Positions 45,923 to 54,788 of a stretch of DNA of 57,030 nucleotides are shown here, piece by piece. The position numbers and the translations under genes were made by a program. How positions within the stretch are numbered: the stretch's first letter is position 1; the number at the start of each line of letters is the position of its first letter. The stretch is from Candidatus Latescibacterota bacterium (GTDB taxonomy: Bacteria; Latescibacterota; UBA2968): positions 1-57,030 of the forward strand of contig JAJDYX010000024.1 of the NCBI GenBank assembly GCA_022824945.1, given 5' to 3'. Under the pieces are notes generated by a model that worked only from the letters and a program-made list of their open reading frames with translations, ran no database searches and was not told the origin of the DNA.

Positions 45923-47347
45923 TCAACTATATTCCTCCCACACCGGAATCGTCCCCGCAGTTGAGCCATCTTTCACCAGAAGCTGTTCGCCATCTGTAAA
46001 ACCCTCCGGACGACCGACCAATTCACCAATAAGACGAGACCGCCACATAGCCACCTCATCTGCCCATCCCGGATCATCCGCCAGATTGGTCATCTCGCAT
46101 GGATCATTCTCCACATCGAAAAACAGCTCCCGCCCCTGCCCTGGCAAATACGCGAACTTGCGCTTGCCATCCGTCACATATTGCATCCCGCTATTCGACG
46201 TAGGCACACTCGCGCATTCGCCGTGAACATAATCTCGCCACCCCGCTTGTGAATCGCGAATAATCGGCAACACACTCTCCCCATCCACCGTATCCGGAAT
46301 CGGAACCCCCACCGCATCGAGCAGCGTCGGCATAATATCCATCAACTCAACCGGACGATCGATCACCTGCTCTTGTGGCAGCCCCAAACTATTGGGAAAT
46401 TTCATCAACAGCGGAACCCGCGCAGACGGCTCAAAGGGATTGCGCTTTCGCAACCACTGATGATCCCCCAGCATCTCCCCGTGATCAGAAGCAAACACCA
46501 CAATCGTATTATCTGGCAACACGCGATTGCTAACCAGACGCGCAATCTGGTGATCGATATGTTCGACACACCCGTAATAGCCCGCCCGCGTCGCCTTCAT
46601 AACCGGAGGATCCAGACACAGGCGCCAGCACTCCGGCTGCAACCCGCGCACCGGACCATCGAAAACCCGCGCCCAATCGCCCACATAAGGCTCTGGCAAA
46701 TCCATCGCCATATACTTATCAAAATAATGTGCGGGCGGCGTAACCGGCTGGTGCGGATGGATAAAATTAACCGCCAGAAACCACGGCTGATCTCCCCTTT
46801 GCGAATCGATAAACTCCAGACCCTTTTGCGTACACCAATTCGTAAAATGCAAATGCTCATCCAAATGCCACGGACGCCCTGGAAAACCATTGCTATACAT
46901 CCCATGCGCATCGGAAGCCCGGTGCCACGCCGCACCATTCTCGCGCACATACCTCTGATAATCATTATCAACCCCGGAAATCGGACTATCCGCCCATTCC
47001 GCAGTCTGAAACCCCAGCTCCGTCGCAGGCGGACCCCAGTGGGCCTTGCCCGAAAGATGGGTGCGATACCCCGCATCGCGCAAAACCCCGGGCAACGTCG
47101 GCCACGGCAGCGGTGCTGATGCATTTTGAAGCGCACCGTGATTGCTCGGCTTGCGCCCCGTAATCACCGTACGGCGAGCCGGCACACACACCGGACAAGC
47201 CGAATAAGCATGGCGAAAACGCACCCCCGACGCAGCCATAAAGTCCAGATTGGGCGTCTGCAACACGGGATGGCCCTCAATCCCCAGGCAATCGCCGCGC
47301 TGCTGATCCGTCATAATGAGCAAAATATTGGGTCTGTTATCTGGCAT
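45923..47347 (-). CDS. arylsulfatase-family sulfatase (Cys-type)
   Basis: 474 residues from the ATG at 47347, with AAAGGAG about eight bases before it. The formylglycine motif is C54-V-P-A-R in SACPVCVPARRTVITGR; the metal residues begin with Asp14 in IMTDQQ; the later ASDHGEMLGDH and a KRNPFEPSARVPLLM loop fit the S1 family. No signal peptide, so cytoplasmic or exported by another route. It hydrolyses a sulfate ester, perhaps of a polysaccharide or choline type, after Cys-to-formylglycine modification by an enzyme not in this window. The ATG shares one base with the rlmB stop (TAATG). Last gene of a four-gene operon. Confidence 0.9.
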   Translation of the reverse strand: MPDNRPNILLIMTDQQRGDCLGIEGHPVLQTPNLDFMAASGVRFRHAYSACPVCVPARRTVITGRKPSNHGALQNASAPLPWPTLPGVLRDAGYRTHLSGKAHWGPPATELGFQTAEWADSPISGVDNDYQRYVRENGAAWHRASDAHGMYSNGFPGRPWHLDEHLHFTNWCTQKGLEFIDSQRGDQPWFLAVNFIHPHQPVTPPAHYFDKYMAMDLPEPYVGDWARVFDGPVRGLQPECWRLCLDPPVMKATRAGYYGCVEHIDHQIARLVSNRVLPDNTIVVFASDHGEMLGDHQWLRKRNPFEPSARVPLLMKFPNSLGLPQEQVIDRPVELMDIMPTLLDAVGVPIPDTVDGESVLPIIRDSQAGWRDYVHGECASVPTSNSGMQYVTDGKRKFAYLPGQGRELFFDVENDPCEMTNLADDPGWADEVAMWRSRLIGELVGRPEGFTDGEQLLVKDGSTAGTIPVWEEYS

Positions 47348-48063
47348 TATAATCTCCTTTGAAAATGATACATACAAATCGCGGCAGCGGCAGACACATT
47401 CAGAGACCCGATAGCACCGCGGGGGGCAATGCGGCACACCTCATCGCACTTATCGCGCGTCAGACGTCGCATGCCGCGCTCCTCATTCCCCAGCACCAGA
47501 AGCCAGGGGCGATCCGCCGAAAACGCACTCAAATCCTTCTCCGCATGCTCAGAAGTCCCCAAAACCCACAGACCTGCATCCTTGGCAACATCTAACGCTC
47601 GGCTCAAATTTGTCTGAACAGAAAACGGAACATACTCAACGCCACCCGAAGCAACATCGTACGCCGTGCCCGTCAGCGAAGCGGAACGATCTCGGGTAAG
47701 CAAAACACCGCGCACCCCAAAAAAAGCCGCCGTGCGAAAAATCGCACCCAAATTTTGCGGATCCTGCACCGTATCCAGCGCCAAAAAAAGACCCTCATTA
47801 TCGGCAAACAGCTCGGACAGATCACAACCCGGATGTTCTTTAACCGCAGCTTCCGCGTCTCCTCCACGAGATCGCCCCTGCCGCACAGCCTCCTGTTCGC
47901 CCCGCCCAAAAAACACCCGCACACCGATCTCCTCTGCCCGTTCCCGCACAGTTCGCCACGCGCCACCGCCCTGTTTGGCAGGCAATCGAATCTCGAAAAC
48001 ATCCTGCGGTCGCTTTTTCAGCACCGCCAGAATACTGTGTGGATTTTTGAGATAAACAGGCAT
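47347..48063 (-). CDS. rlmB: 23S rRNA-type ribose methyltransferase, TrmH/RlmB family
   Basis: 238 residues. The three SPOUT motifs are clear: DTVQDPQNLGAIFRTA (about 94-109), LVLGNEERGMRRLT (about 190-203) and GSLNVSAAAAI (about 218-228), in a knotted methyltransferase fold preceded by a substrate-binding N-terminal domain. It should 2'-O-methylate rRNA (or tRNA) in the cytoplasm. The gene sits between a DUF2231 membrane gene (5 bases) and a sulfatase (1-base overlap), an unusual operon for a house-keeping enzyme. The rlmB versus trmH-like choice is by length and motif only. Confidence 0.88.
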   Translation of the reverse strand: MPVYLKNPHSILAVLKKRPQDVFEIRLPAKQGGGAWRTVRERAEEIGVRVFFGRGEQEAVRQGRSRGGDAEAAVKEHPGCDLSELFADNEGLFLALDTVQDPQNLGAIFRTAAFFGVRGVLLTRDRSASLTGTAYDVASGGVEYVPFSVQTNLSRALDVAKDAGLWVLGTSEHAEKDLSAFSADRPWLLVLGNEERGMRRLTRDKCDEVCRIAPRGAIGSLNVSAAAAICMYHFQRRL

Positions 48064-48068
48064 ATTGT

Positions 48069-48527
48069 CTATTCGCCCTTCTCCAACTCAATCTGTGACG
48101 TGACTGGCTCTGTTCCAGCGCCGTACAAATAAACCAGATGTCCCCCCGTATATCCCGCCGCGCACACCAGCCCCGCGGTCACAAGACCAAAAACGAGATA
48201 CACATAGCGAACAAACCCGACAAACTTCTTTCTCAAAACAAAATGCGTGCGAATCAGCACCAGAGCAACAGCGAGAAACGCGGTAATTGTCCCGAGCGTA
48301 TCGTGATCGTCTAAATCCGCCGCAATACCATCAATATGCTGCGCGACCTCGGCCGCACTATCCCCGGTAAGCGCGACAGGAATCGCGGTCAAAGCACCGA
48401 GCGAAAAGAGCAAAAACCCCGCTCGCAAAAAAAAATCGCGGTCATCTAATATCCCAATCGCATCGCAAACAACGCCGATGATCAGCAACACAATGGGAAA
48501 ATGTGCGATAAGAGGGTGGATATCCAT
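48069..48527 (-). CDS. DUF2231-family membrane protein
   Basis: 152 residues from the ATG at 48527 (MDIHPLIAHFPIVLL); the longer frame upstream overlaps the NYN gene. IHPLIAHFPIVL is the DUF2231 signature, with His residues at the edge of the first of four hydrophobic segments (about 5-25, 36-55, 80-97 and 110-132). The family may bind haem or another cofactor in the membrane, but its function is not established. Five bases separate it from rlmB. Confidence 0.82.
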   Translation of the reverse strand: MDIHPLIAHFPIVLLIIGVVCDAIGILDDRDFFLRAGFLLFSLGALTAIPVALTGDSAAEVAQHIDGIAADLDDHDTLGTITAFLAVALVLIRTHFVLRKKFVGFVRYVYLVFGLVTAGLVCAAGYTGGHLVYLYGAGTEPVTSQIELEKGE

Positions 48528-48550
48528 AATGGAAAATGAAATCGTTTTCT

Positions 48551-49165
48551 TTATGGGCGCAAGTCGAGTTGCAATGGCTCTGCATGGCGCGGGTCTGCAA
48601 CGGGCTGTCCCGGCCACGCGCCTTCCAGGAACGTAATGCTATTGTAGAAATCATCCAATGCGATAAACTTTCCGTTCTCCTCTGCCCATTCTCGCATGCG
48701 GCGGTTGCAACTGTGACGCCACGACAGCACTTCTATATCCCAACTCCTGCGATACATGCGCTCAATATCCGCGTGAAACCCAACGCCATCGACAAAACCA
48801 CTGCCATCGCCGGTAAGGAGAACAGCAATGCCCGGTACACCGTTATAATCCACTGTATCGCGGAGCATAATTGTCTGCAGAACTTGATCCACGCCCTGTT
48901 CGCTACCGTGCAATGCCCCGCGTTCCAACAACTGCACCTCAACATCCTCATTCTCGAGGCGATTCCACACCTGGCGCAACTCTGGTGGAATAGAGCCAAC
49001 AGCTATCGCCCGCTCAATTGGTCGGCCTGCATGTGCCAGAGCGAGGAGATTGCGAAAATGAATACGCACGCGAGCGCGAACGGCCTCACCTTCGCGCTCT
49101 GCAGCGGCCTCTTGTGCGCTAATAAAAATGTTGGAATTATCCAAATAAATAAAAACCTTCTTCAT
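48551..49165 (-). CDS. NYN/LabA-like (PIN-fold) nuclease
   Basis: 204 residues. The acidic sites of the NYN domain are present: IYLDNSNIF at residues 6-14, EQGVDQVL, which contributes the second Asp (about 92), and VLLTGDGSGF (about 115-125). The C-terminal part is Trp- and His-rich and not family-typical. Such proteins are predicted single-stranded RNases acting in RNA processing or defence. First gene of the operon with DUF2231, rlmB and sulfatase; the rRNA methyltransferase in the same transcript suggests an RNA link. Confidence 0.82.
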   Translation of the reverse strand: MKKVFIYLDNSNIFISAQEAAAEREGEAVRARVRIHFRNLLALAHAGRPIERAIAVGSIPPELRQVWNRLENEDVEVQLLERGALHGSEQGVDQVLQTIMLRDTVDYNGVPGIAVLLTGDGSGFVDGVGFHADIERMYRRSWDIEVLSWRHSCNRRMREWAEENGKFIALDDFYNSITFLEGAWPGQPVADPRHAEPLQLDLRP

Positions 49166-49308
49166 TGATCCAATTCTCCTGTAAAATGGCCCTGAATTTT
49201 CAGGATGTGAAGCTAAAAGTAAAAAAAGTATTTCAATCGCGCGAAAAATCCATTACAATGGGCGGATTAAAATACAAACAAACAAGACCCACCACAAGGA
49301 AGGATTGC

Positions 49309-50637
49309 ATGAACGACCGACCAAATATCTTATTTATGCACTCGCACAACACCGGAACCTATATTGAACCTTATGGACACGCCGTACCAACGCCGCATCT
49401 ACAGCAACTGGCAGAACAAGGCGTACTATTTCGGCGGGCGTATGCCACAGCCCCCACCTGTTCCCCCAGCAGAGCCAGCTTCTTAACCGGCATGTATCCC
49501 CATACCTGTGGCATGACGGGCCTTGCGCATCGCGGCTTTGCCATGTCCAATTACGACTGGCATGCAGCCCGCATCTTCAAGACACATGGCTATTTTACCG
49601 CAACCGCAGGCGTGGAACACACCGCACCGGACCTGGACACCATTGGATACGACGAAATCCTCTCCGGACTGGACACAAATTACCCCGGCCAGCCCAAATG
49701 GATCGAACCCGCCGATGCCGTCGTAGAATTCTTGCAAAACGCGCCCCAACAACCCTTCTTCTTAAATTTGGGATTAAACGAAACACACCGACCATTTCAC
49801 AGTGCCGAACCGGAAAAATACCCCGCAGAACGCGAACAATACTGCACCCCACCTCGTCCCCTACCCGACACACCAGAAACCCGGGCCGACACAGCCGACT
49901 ACAAAGCATCTGCGCGCATCATGGACAACCACTACGGCAACGTACTCGACGCCCTTGAAAAAACGGGCCTATCCGACAACACCCTCGTATTCTGCTTTGC
50001 AGATCACGGCCTGCAATTTCCGCGCAACATGTGCAACCTGACAGACCACGGCATCGGCGTGTACCTCATCATACGCGGACCCGGCTTTGAAGGCGGAAAA
50101 ACCGTAAACACAATGGTCAGCCTGATGGACCTCTTACCCACGGCATATCGCGCTGCAGGCATTGACATACCCGACCACGTACAGGGAAAAACCCTACACC
50201 CCCTGATAAACGAGGACCGCCACCGGAAGGAAATCTTTTCAGAAGTAACCTATCACGCCGCGTATGAACCCATGCGCAGCATCCGCACAGAGCGATACAA
50301 ATACATTCGGCGCTACGACAACCGCGACAAACTCGTATTGCCCAACGTCGATGACACCCCCACAAAAGCCTTCTTACTCAACCAAAACTGGGAAAAATTG
50401 CCGCGAGATCAAGAGATGTTGTACGACTTGATATTCGACCCCGATGAAACGCACAACATCATCGACCGGGAAGACATGGCACCTGTGCGGAAGGACCTGA
50501 GCCATCGATTGTACGCATGGATGAAAGAAACGAATGATCCCCTCTTGCCAGATGGATATATCGCTGCACCGGGTGGATCTAAAGTCAACAACTCCGATGG
50601 GCGCTCGCCGAATGAGACGCCGGAGGTCGTGGTGTAG
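49309..50637 (+). CDS. sulfatase, SHxTG branch (Cys-type)
   Basis: 442 residues from the ATG at 49309 with AAGGAAGGA upstream; the frame starts earlier but without similarity. Formylglycine motif C51-S-P-S-R in APTCSPSRASFLTG. The N-terminal metal motif is HSHNTGTYIEPYG; members of this branch usually show HDTG, so the first Asp ligand appears to be Asn14 here. FADHGLQFPR and NLTDHGIGVYLI supply the later metal and sulfate contacts. No signal peptide. It hydrolyses a sulfate ester. A zinc alcohol dehydrogenase follows after 28 bases in the same direction, so the product alcohol may be oxidised next. Confidence 0.88.
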   Translation: MNDRPNILFMHSHNTGTYIEPYGHAVPTPHLQQLAEQGVLFRRAYATAPTCSPSRASFLTGMYPHTCGMTGLAHRGFAMSNYDWHAARIFKTHGYFTATAGVEHTAPDLDTIGYDEILSGLDTNYPGQPKWIEPADAVVEFLQNAPQQPFFLNLGLNETHRPFHSAEPEKYPAEREQYCTPPRPLPDTPETRADTADYKASARIMDNHYGNVLDALEKTGLSDNTLVFCFADHGLQFPRNMCNLTDHGIGVYLIIRGPGFEGGKTVNTMVSLMDLLPTAYRAAGIDIPDHVQGKTLHPLINEDRHRKEIFSEVTYHAAYEPMRSIRTERYKYIRRYDNRDKLVLPNVDDTPTKAFLLNQNWEKLPRDQEMLYDLIFDPDETHNIIDREDMAPVRKDLSHRLYAWMKETNDPLLPDGYIAAPGGSKVNNSDGRSPNETPEVVV

Positions 50638-50665
50638 GTCATATAATTTTTAAAGGAGGAACCCC

Positions 50666-51763
50666 ATGAAAATGCAAGCATCACTACTCTATGAACCGGG
50701 CAGGCCGATGGAAGTGGCGGACCTGGACCTGGAGGGACCAAAAGAAGACGAAGTCATGGTACGGATGATCGCCACCGGCGTATGTCACAGTTGCTTACAC
50801 GTCGTAGATGGAAGCTGGACTGGATTTCCAATGCCAATGGTATTGGGTGATGAAGGGGCTGGCATCGTCGAAGAAGTGGGACCCGGCGTTCGACATGTAA
50901 AACCCGGCGACCACGTCATCCTATCCTGGGCATCGACATGCGGGCGCTGTCACTACTGCGTAACCGGACTATCGCATTTGTGTGAACGCACCCCCCCGGG
51001 CAAAGGGGTATTGATGGACGGCACATCCAGAATGAAAATAAAAGGCCAAACCGTGTACCATTATGGACCCGCGTGCAGCTATGCCTCATACTCCGTCATG
51101 CCCGCCTCCTGTGCGGTCCCCATCAGAGACGACATGCCCCTCGAAGTAGCCGCCTTAATCGGATGCTCGGTCATGACCGGCGTAGGCTCCGTCATCAACA
51201 CCGCCGCCGTAACGCCCGGAGCGAGCATGGCCGTATTCGGCACCGGAGGCATCGGCCTCAACGTCATACAGGGCGGAACCCTCGTCCAGGCACACCCCAT
51301 CATAGCAGTCGATATCAACCCCGCCAAACTGGAATACGCAAAATCCTTTGGCGCGACACACACTATAGACGCCAGCAAAGAAAATCCGGTAGAAGCCATA
51401 AAAGACCTCACCGGACGCGGGGCGGATTATTCATTTGTAGCAGTCGGCAACGCGCAAGTCATCAATCAAGCCTGGGACTGTCTGGCATCCAGGGGCCAGT
51501 GCTTGCTCATCGGCCTGCCCCCAACCGGCTCCACCGTCACATTTGACACCGGCAACCTCCAATCCAACGAACGCATCCTGCGCGGCTGCAAATACGGAAG
51601 CGCGAGAACATGGGACGACTTCCCGCGCATGGTAGAACTCTATCTGGCAGGCAAACTAAAAATCGACGAACTCGTAACCCGGCGATTTGATCTCGAAGGC
51701 GCAAACGAAGCCTTTGACGCACTGGCGGCGGGAGAAGTCGCGCGGGGATTGATCGTTTTTTAA
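50666..51763 (+). CDS. zinc-dependent alcohol dehydrogenase (MDR), altered zinc motif
   Basis: 365 residues. GroES-like domain with catalytic Cys40 (GVCHSC), LGDEGAG where the usual GHE motif has Asp62 in place of His, a structural zinc site (Cys92, 95, 98, 106) and the third catalytic Cys in IGCSVMTGVGSV; then the Rossmann motif GTGGIGLNVIQGG. Length and layout match class III-like alcohol dehydrogenases. AAAGGAGG precedes the ATG. It oxidises or reduces an alcohol/aldehyde with NAD(P). It follows a sulfatase, and its stop abuts the convergent anti-sigma-like gene with no gap. Confidence 0.88.
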   Translation: MKMQASLLYEPGRPMEVADLDLEGPKEDEVMVRMIATGVCHSCLHVVDGSWTGFPMPMVLGDEGAGIVEEVGPGVRHVKPGDHVILSWASTCGRCHYCVTGLSHLCERTPPGKGVLMDGTSRMKIKGQTVYHYGPACSYASYSVMPASCAVPIRDDMPLEVAALIGCSVMTGVGSVINTAAVTPGASMAVFGTGGIGLNVIQGGTLVQAHPIIAVDINPAKLEYAKSFGATHTIDASKENPVEAIKDLTGRGADYSFVAVGNAQVINQAWDCLASRGQCLLIGLPPTGSTVTFDTGNLQSNERILRGCKYGSARTWDDFPRMVELYLAGKLKIDELVTRRFDLEGANEAFDALAAGEVARGLIVF

Positions 51764-52174
51764 TCAAAGACTATCTACAGAACTGGAAGCGGGAAAAATA
51801 GTCGTAATCTGCGTAAGCGAATCTGAAAGCGAAACCCGGGGAGAATCGGTCTGGCTCGTATCCATAACAGCAACTGGCGATTCGGAAGACCCTGTCATCG
51901 CGGGATCGGGCTGCGACTTGCGGATACCCAAAACCGCAAACAGAACAATCCCCATCGCAAAAGCCACCTGATAAACGGGCAAGCGCACCGGGAACCTGAG
52001 AAAACGCAACACATTGAACCCACTGCGTTCTCGAGCGGACATCCGGGCAACAACGGCATTGCGAATCGCCGGATCGGGTTCAAGACCGCCGGACCCAGGG
52101 ACCGCAAGCGCCTGACTCAACAGCTCATCTACACCCTCTTTATTGTCAAACTCGATAGGAATAACCCGCCTCAT
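51764..52174 (-). CDS. single-span membrane partner of ECF sigma factor
   Basis: 136 residues from Met at 52174, six bases after GAGGAG; Met at 52180 has the site too close. A soluble N-terminus (about 1-60: LLSQALAVP, PAIRNAVVARM), one hydrophobic segment LPVYQVAFAMGIVLFAVLGI (about 66-85), then a Ser/Asp-rich tail. It starts ten bases after the sigma gene, so an anti-sigma role is likely, although no zinc-binding HxxxCxxC motif is present. Function inferred from position. Confidence 0.65.
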   Translation of the reverse strand: MRRVIPIEFDNKEGVDELLSQALAVPGSGGLEPDPAIRNAVVARMSARERSGFNVLRFLRFPVRLPVYQVAFAMGIVLFAVLGIRKSQPDPAMTGSSESPVAVMDTSQTDSPRVSLSDSLTQITTIFPASSSVDSL

Positions 52175-52184
52175 ATCCATCTCC

Positions 52185-52787
52185 TCATCCACACAGGGAA
52201 TTTCGCCCCTGAAGTCTCTCTGCCAACTTCTGCGTAACATGGTGCAGCCTCGATTTGACCGTCCCCTCGGGACACTGGAGAATCTGGCTAATCTCTCGAA
52301 TATTGCGACACTCCTGATGCCGCAATAAAAACGTCGTACGCTGATCCACACTGAGTTGATCCAGCTCATCCATCAGCGCACTTAGAAAAGCCCGTTCATC
52401 GCACGCCTTTTCTATCGCATGATCACCGTCAACCCACCCACAATGCAAATCGATATCGGGATCATTAACCACAATTTTCCGCACACTCTGCTTGCGATAC
52501 TCATTCTTGCACATATTGTGTGCAACCGTATAAAGCCAGGCAGCAAAAGCATGACCCCGCTTAAACCGGGCGGGCTTCTCGACAATCTTCAAAAACAAAT
52601 CCTGCAAAAAATCCTGCGCCTTCTCCTCATCCCCTCCCAGCATGCGAAAAAAATAATAAAGCATCCGCTTGCTATATCGGGCATAGAGTTCGTCAAAAGC
52701 GGCCGCATCGCCCCGCTGAATGCGGGACATGAGCTTTTCATCGGAAAGCGTGTGGTATTTTCTCGGGAACATAAAAAACCAAACCAT
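52185..52787 (-). CDS. ECF-type RNA polymerase sigma factor
   Basis: 200 residues. Region 2: FDELYARYSKRMLYYFFRMLG then EKAQDFLQDLFLKI and FAAWLYTVAHN, which hold the -10 contact helices; region 4: LSVDQRTTFLLRHQECRNIREI then CPEGTVKSRLHH, a helix-turn-helix for the -35. Start codon options are Met1 or Met6 (MFPRKYHTL). It directs transcription of an unknown regulon under control of the membrane protein encoded next. Confidence 0.9.
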   Translation of the reverse strand: MVWFFMFPRKYHTLSDEKLMSRIQRGDAAAFDELYARYSKRMLYYFFRMLGGDEEKAQDFLQDLFLKIVEKPARFKRGHAFAAWLYTVAHNMCKNEYRKQSVRKIVVNDPDIDLHCGWVDGDHAIEKACDERAFLSALMDELDQLSVDQRTTFLLRHQECRNIREISQILQCPEGTVKSRLHHVTQKLAERLQGRNSLCG

Positions 52788-52852
52788 GCGTGATTTACTG
52801 CGCGTCTCTACCTATTGCATACACCTGACATTGCCAAAAGGTTCAAACTTTT

Positions 52853-53323
52853 TTAATGCGTGACATCAACTTCTACGACAAATTCGACCTTACAGTTCAC
52901 AATATGAAATAACGCGAACAATTGCCGAACGGATTTCCGATAATTGGTCTGGTCCAGAAGGCGATAGTATTGCGCGGGCGAAGTACCCAGCCGACGAATA
53001 ATCTCACGGGTACTCAATGGCGACTGCTCCACAGCCTCCCGAACCCGGCATGTCAACTTATAGAGCAACAAATCAGCCATATAGCCGGGATCTCTATTGT
53101 ATTCAAGCACATGATCAATGTGAACCGTCCCCTCATCTCCAGACGCGAGAACATAGACAAACCCCTCATTATCCAACTCGGGATCGACATACGCATTGAC
53201 AACCCAGCACCCTTTGCGCGGCGTTGGTCGCACAACCGCATAGGGAAACAGATAGATATTATTGTACGTATGAACTTCAAAAGCCTTCTTCCGATTATTC
53301 GGCACAACTCTTCGAATTTTCAA
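52853..53323 (-). CDS. HTH antitoxin-like partner of DUF4160 protein
   Basis: 156 residues. The N-terminal half is beta-rich (FEVHTYNNIYLFPYAVVRPTP); the C-terminal part (about 105-150) holds a helix-turn-helix: STREIIRRLGTSPAQYYRLL followed by a helix RKSVRQLFALFHIV. It overlaps the DUF4160 gene by four bases (ATGA). The pair looks like a toxin-antitoxin or regulator module, and the HTH protein probably binds the TGTAACC palindrome before the operon. Confidence 0.7.
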   Translation of the reverse strand: MKIRRVVPNNRKKAFEVHTYNNIYLFPYAVVRPTPRKGCWVVNAYVDPELDNEGFVYVLASGDEGTVHIDHVLEYNRDPGYMADLLLYKLTCRVREAVEQSPLSTREIIRRLGTSPAQYYRLLDQTNYRKSVRQLFALFHIVNCKVEFVVEVDVTH

Positions 53324-53514
53324 AGCATTCCCCTATCTTGCAATTCTCGGATATATCTTAAAATTTGCCCCGTAGGCTTGCCCTTCATCGCCCTATTATT
53401 TTCCAAATCCCATTTAACGACCAGCTTACCCGACCGATAAACGTGAACATGTCTTGGGGGATGGTCGCCAGCCCAAAACACAAAAATGAAATTTCCTCGC
53501 CGAATTCTACCCAT
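53320..53514 (-). CDS. DUF4160 protein
   Basis: 64 residues from Met at 53514 (MGRIRRGNFIFVFW); the family begins here, and a longer frame to 53559 would contain the operator. GDHPPRHVHVYR is the family signature, with clustered His that could bind a metal or act in catalysis. No ribosome-binding site; the predicted transcription start coincides with the ATG, so the message may be leaderless. It is usually found next to HTH proteins, as here. Confidence 0.8.
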   Translation of the reverse strand: MGRIRRGNFIFVFWAGDHPPRHVHVYRSGKLVVKWDLENNRAMKGKPTGQILRYIRELQDRGML

Positions 53515-53520
53515 TTTTAA

Positions 53521-53549
53521 ATGTAACCATATAAGGTTACACTTGTCAA
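53521..53549 (-). promoter_or_regulatory. promoter with palindromic operator of the DUF4160 operon
   Basis: On the minus strand TTGACA (53549-53544), a 17-base spacer, and a -10-like TTACAT (53526-53521). The palindrome TGTAACC-N6-GGTTACA (53522-53541) fills the spacer and -10. The ATG is six bases further on, placing the start of transcription at the start codon. Confidence 0.6.
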
Positions 53550-53675
53550 GAGTGGACAAAAAATTTTCATTTATCCTATGGTGTCGAAAAGTTCAAACTT
53601 TTTTATTTTTTATTTATATTGAGGGGGGCATTGATTTTTGATTTGTGCAACCCATCTATTAAATCGGAGGCAATC

Positions 53676-54785
53676 GTGGAAAGCGTAAAACGTCGCGACT
53701 TTATAAAAAAAGCCGGACTTGCCGGCGGCGCTGCATTATTGGCGGGCTGTGCATCCCCACAGGAAACCGGGGCACCTGCTGTACAAACGCGCAAAAAATA
53801 CGAATGGAAAATGGTCACAACCTGGCCGCCGCACTTCCCCATCCTGGGAGAATCCGCTGAACACATCGCCAAATGGGCAGAAGAAATGTCCGAAGGCCAG
53901 CTCAAAATACAGGTCTATGGCGGCGGCGAACTCATCCCCCCCCTCGAAGGCTTTGACGCGGTCAGTGCGGGAACCGCAGAAATGTGTCACGGTGCCGCGT
54001 ATTACTGGGCGGGAAAAGCGCAAGCAACCCAATTCTTTGCCTCTGTACCCTTTGGCATGAACGCCCAGCAGATGAACGCCTGGATCACCAGCGGCGGCGG
54101 CCTCGCCTTATGGGAAGAACTCTACGCCCCATTCAACCTCATCCCCATCCCCGCGGGCAACAGCGGCGTACAAATGGGCGGCTGGTTCAACCGGGAAATC
54201 AACTCGGTAACCGACCTGCAGGGCCTCAAAATGCGCATCCCGGGCCTCGGCGGCAAAGTCATCTCCAAAGCCGGCGGATCGGCCATATTATCCGCCGGAG
54301 CAGAAATCTTCACCAACCTCGAACGCGGCGTCATCGACGCAACCGAATGGATCGGACCCTATCACGACACCCTCATGGGCTTTTACAAAGCCGCCAAATA
54401 CTATTATTATCCCGGCTGGCACGAACCCGGCACCGTCATAGAACTCATCGTCAACAAATCCGCCTACGAAACCCTGCCCAAAAACCTGCAAGACATCGTG
54501 CGAACCGCTGCAGCGCGCGCAAATGCCTGGGCACTATCGGAATTTGAAGCCAAAAACAACATCTATCTGCAAACCCTCACAACAGACCACAACGTAACCC
54601 TGAAAAAATTTCCAGACGAAGTCCTCAACACACTTCAAAAATACGCCGGGGAAGTCGTAGATGAACTCGTCGCAACCGATGCCATGAGCAAAAAAGTATA
54701 TGAATCATTTGAGGCATTTCGGAAACAAATGAACGGCTGGGCCGCGATATCGGAGAAGATTTATTACGAGAATTTGAGTGCATGA
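53676..54785 (+). CDS. dctP: TRAP transporter substrate-binding protein, Tat lipoprotein
   Basis: 369 residues from a GTG at 53676, chosen because CGGAGG lies seven to eight bases upstream. The N-terminus has a twin-arginine motif RRDFIKK and a lipobox LLAGC (Cys25), so it is folded before export and lipid-anchored. The mature part follows the DctP/TakP pattern: YEWKMVTTWPPHFP, then QVYGGGELIPPLEGFDAV, DLQGLKMRIPGLGGKV (the Arg that binds the ligand carboxylate) and WIGPYHDTLMGFYKAAKYYY. TakP relatives bind 2-oxo or other organic acids. The permease genes are convergent with it, three bases away. Confidence 0.88.
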   Translation: MESVKRRDFIKKAGLAGGAALLAGCASPQETGAPAVQTRKKYEWKMVTTWPPHFPILGESAEHIAKWAEEMSEGQLKIQVYGGGELIPPLEGFDAVSAGTAEMCHGAAYYWAGKAQATQFFASVPFGMNAQQMNAWITSGGGLALWEELYAPFNLIPIPAGNSGVQMGGWFNREINSVTDLQGLKMRIPGLGGKVISKAGGSAILSAGAEIFTNLERGVIDATEWIGPYHDTLMGFYKAAKYYYYPGWHEPGTVIELIVNKSAYETLPKNLQDIVRTAAARANAWALSEFEAKNNIYLQTLTTDHNVTLKKFPDEVLNTLQKYAGEVVDELVATDAMSKKVYESFEAFRKQMNGWAAISEKIYYENLSA

Positions 54786-54788
54786 TCG

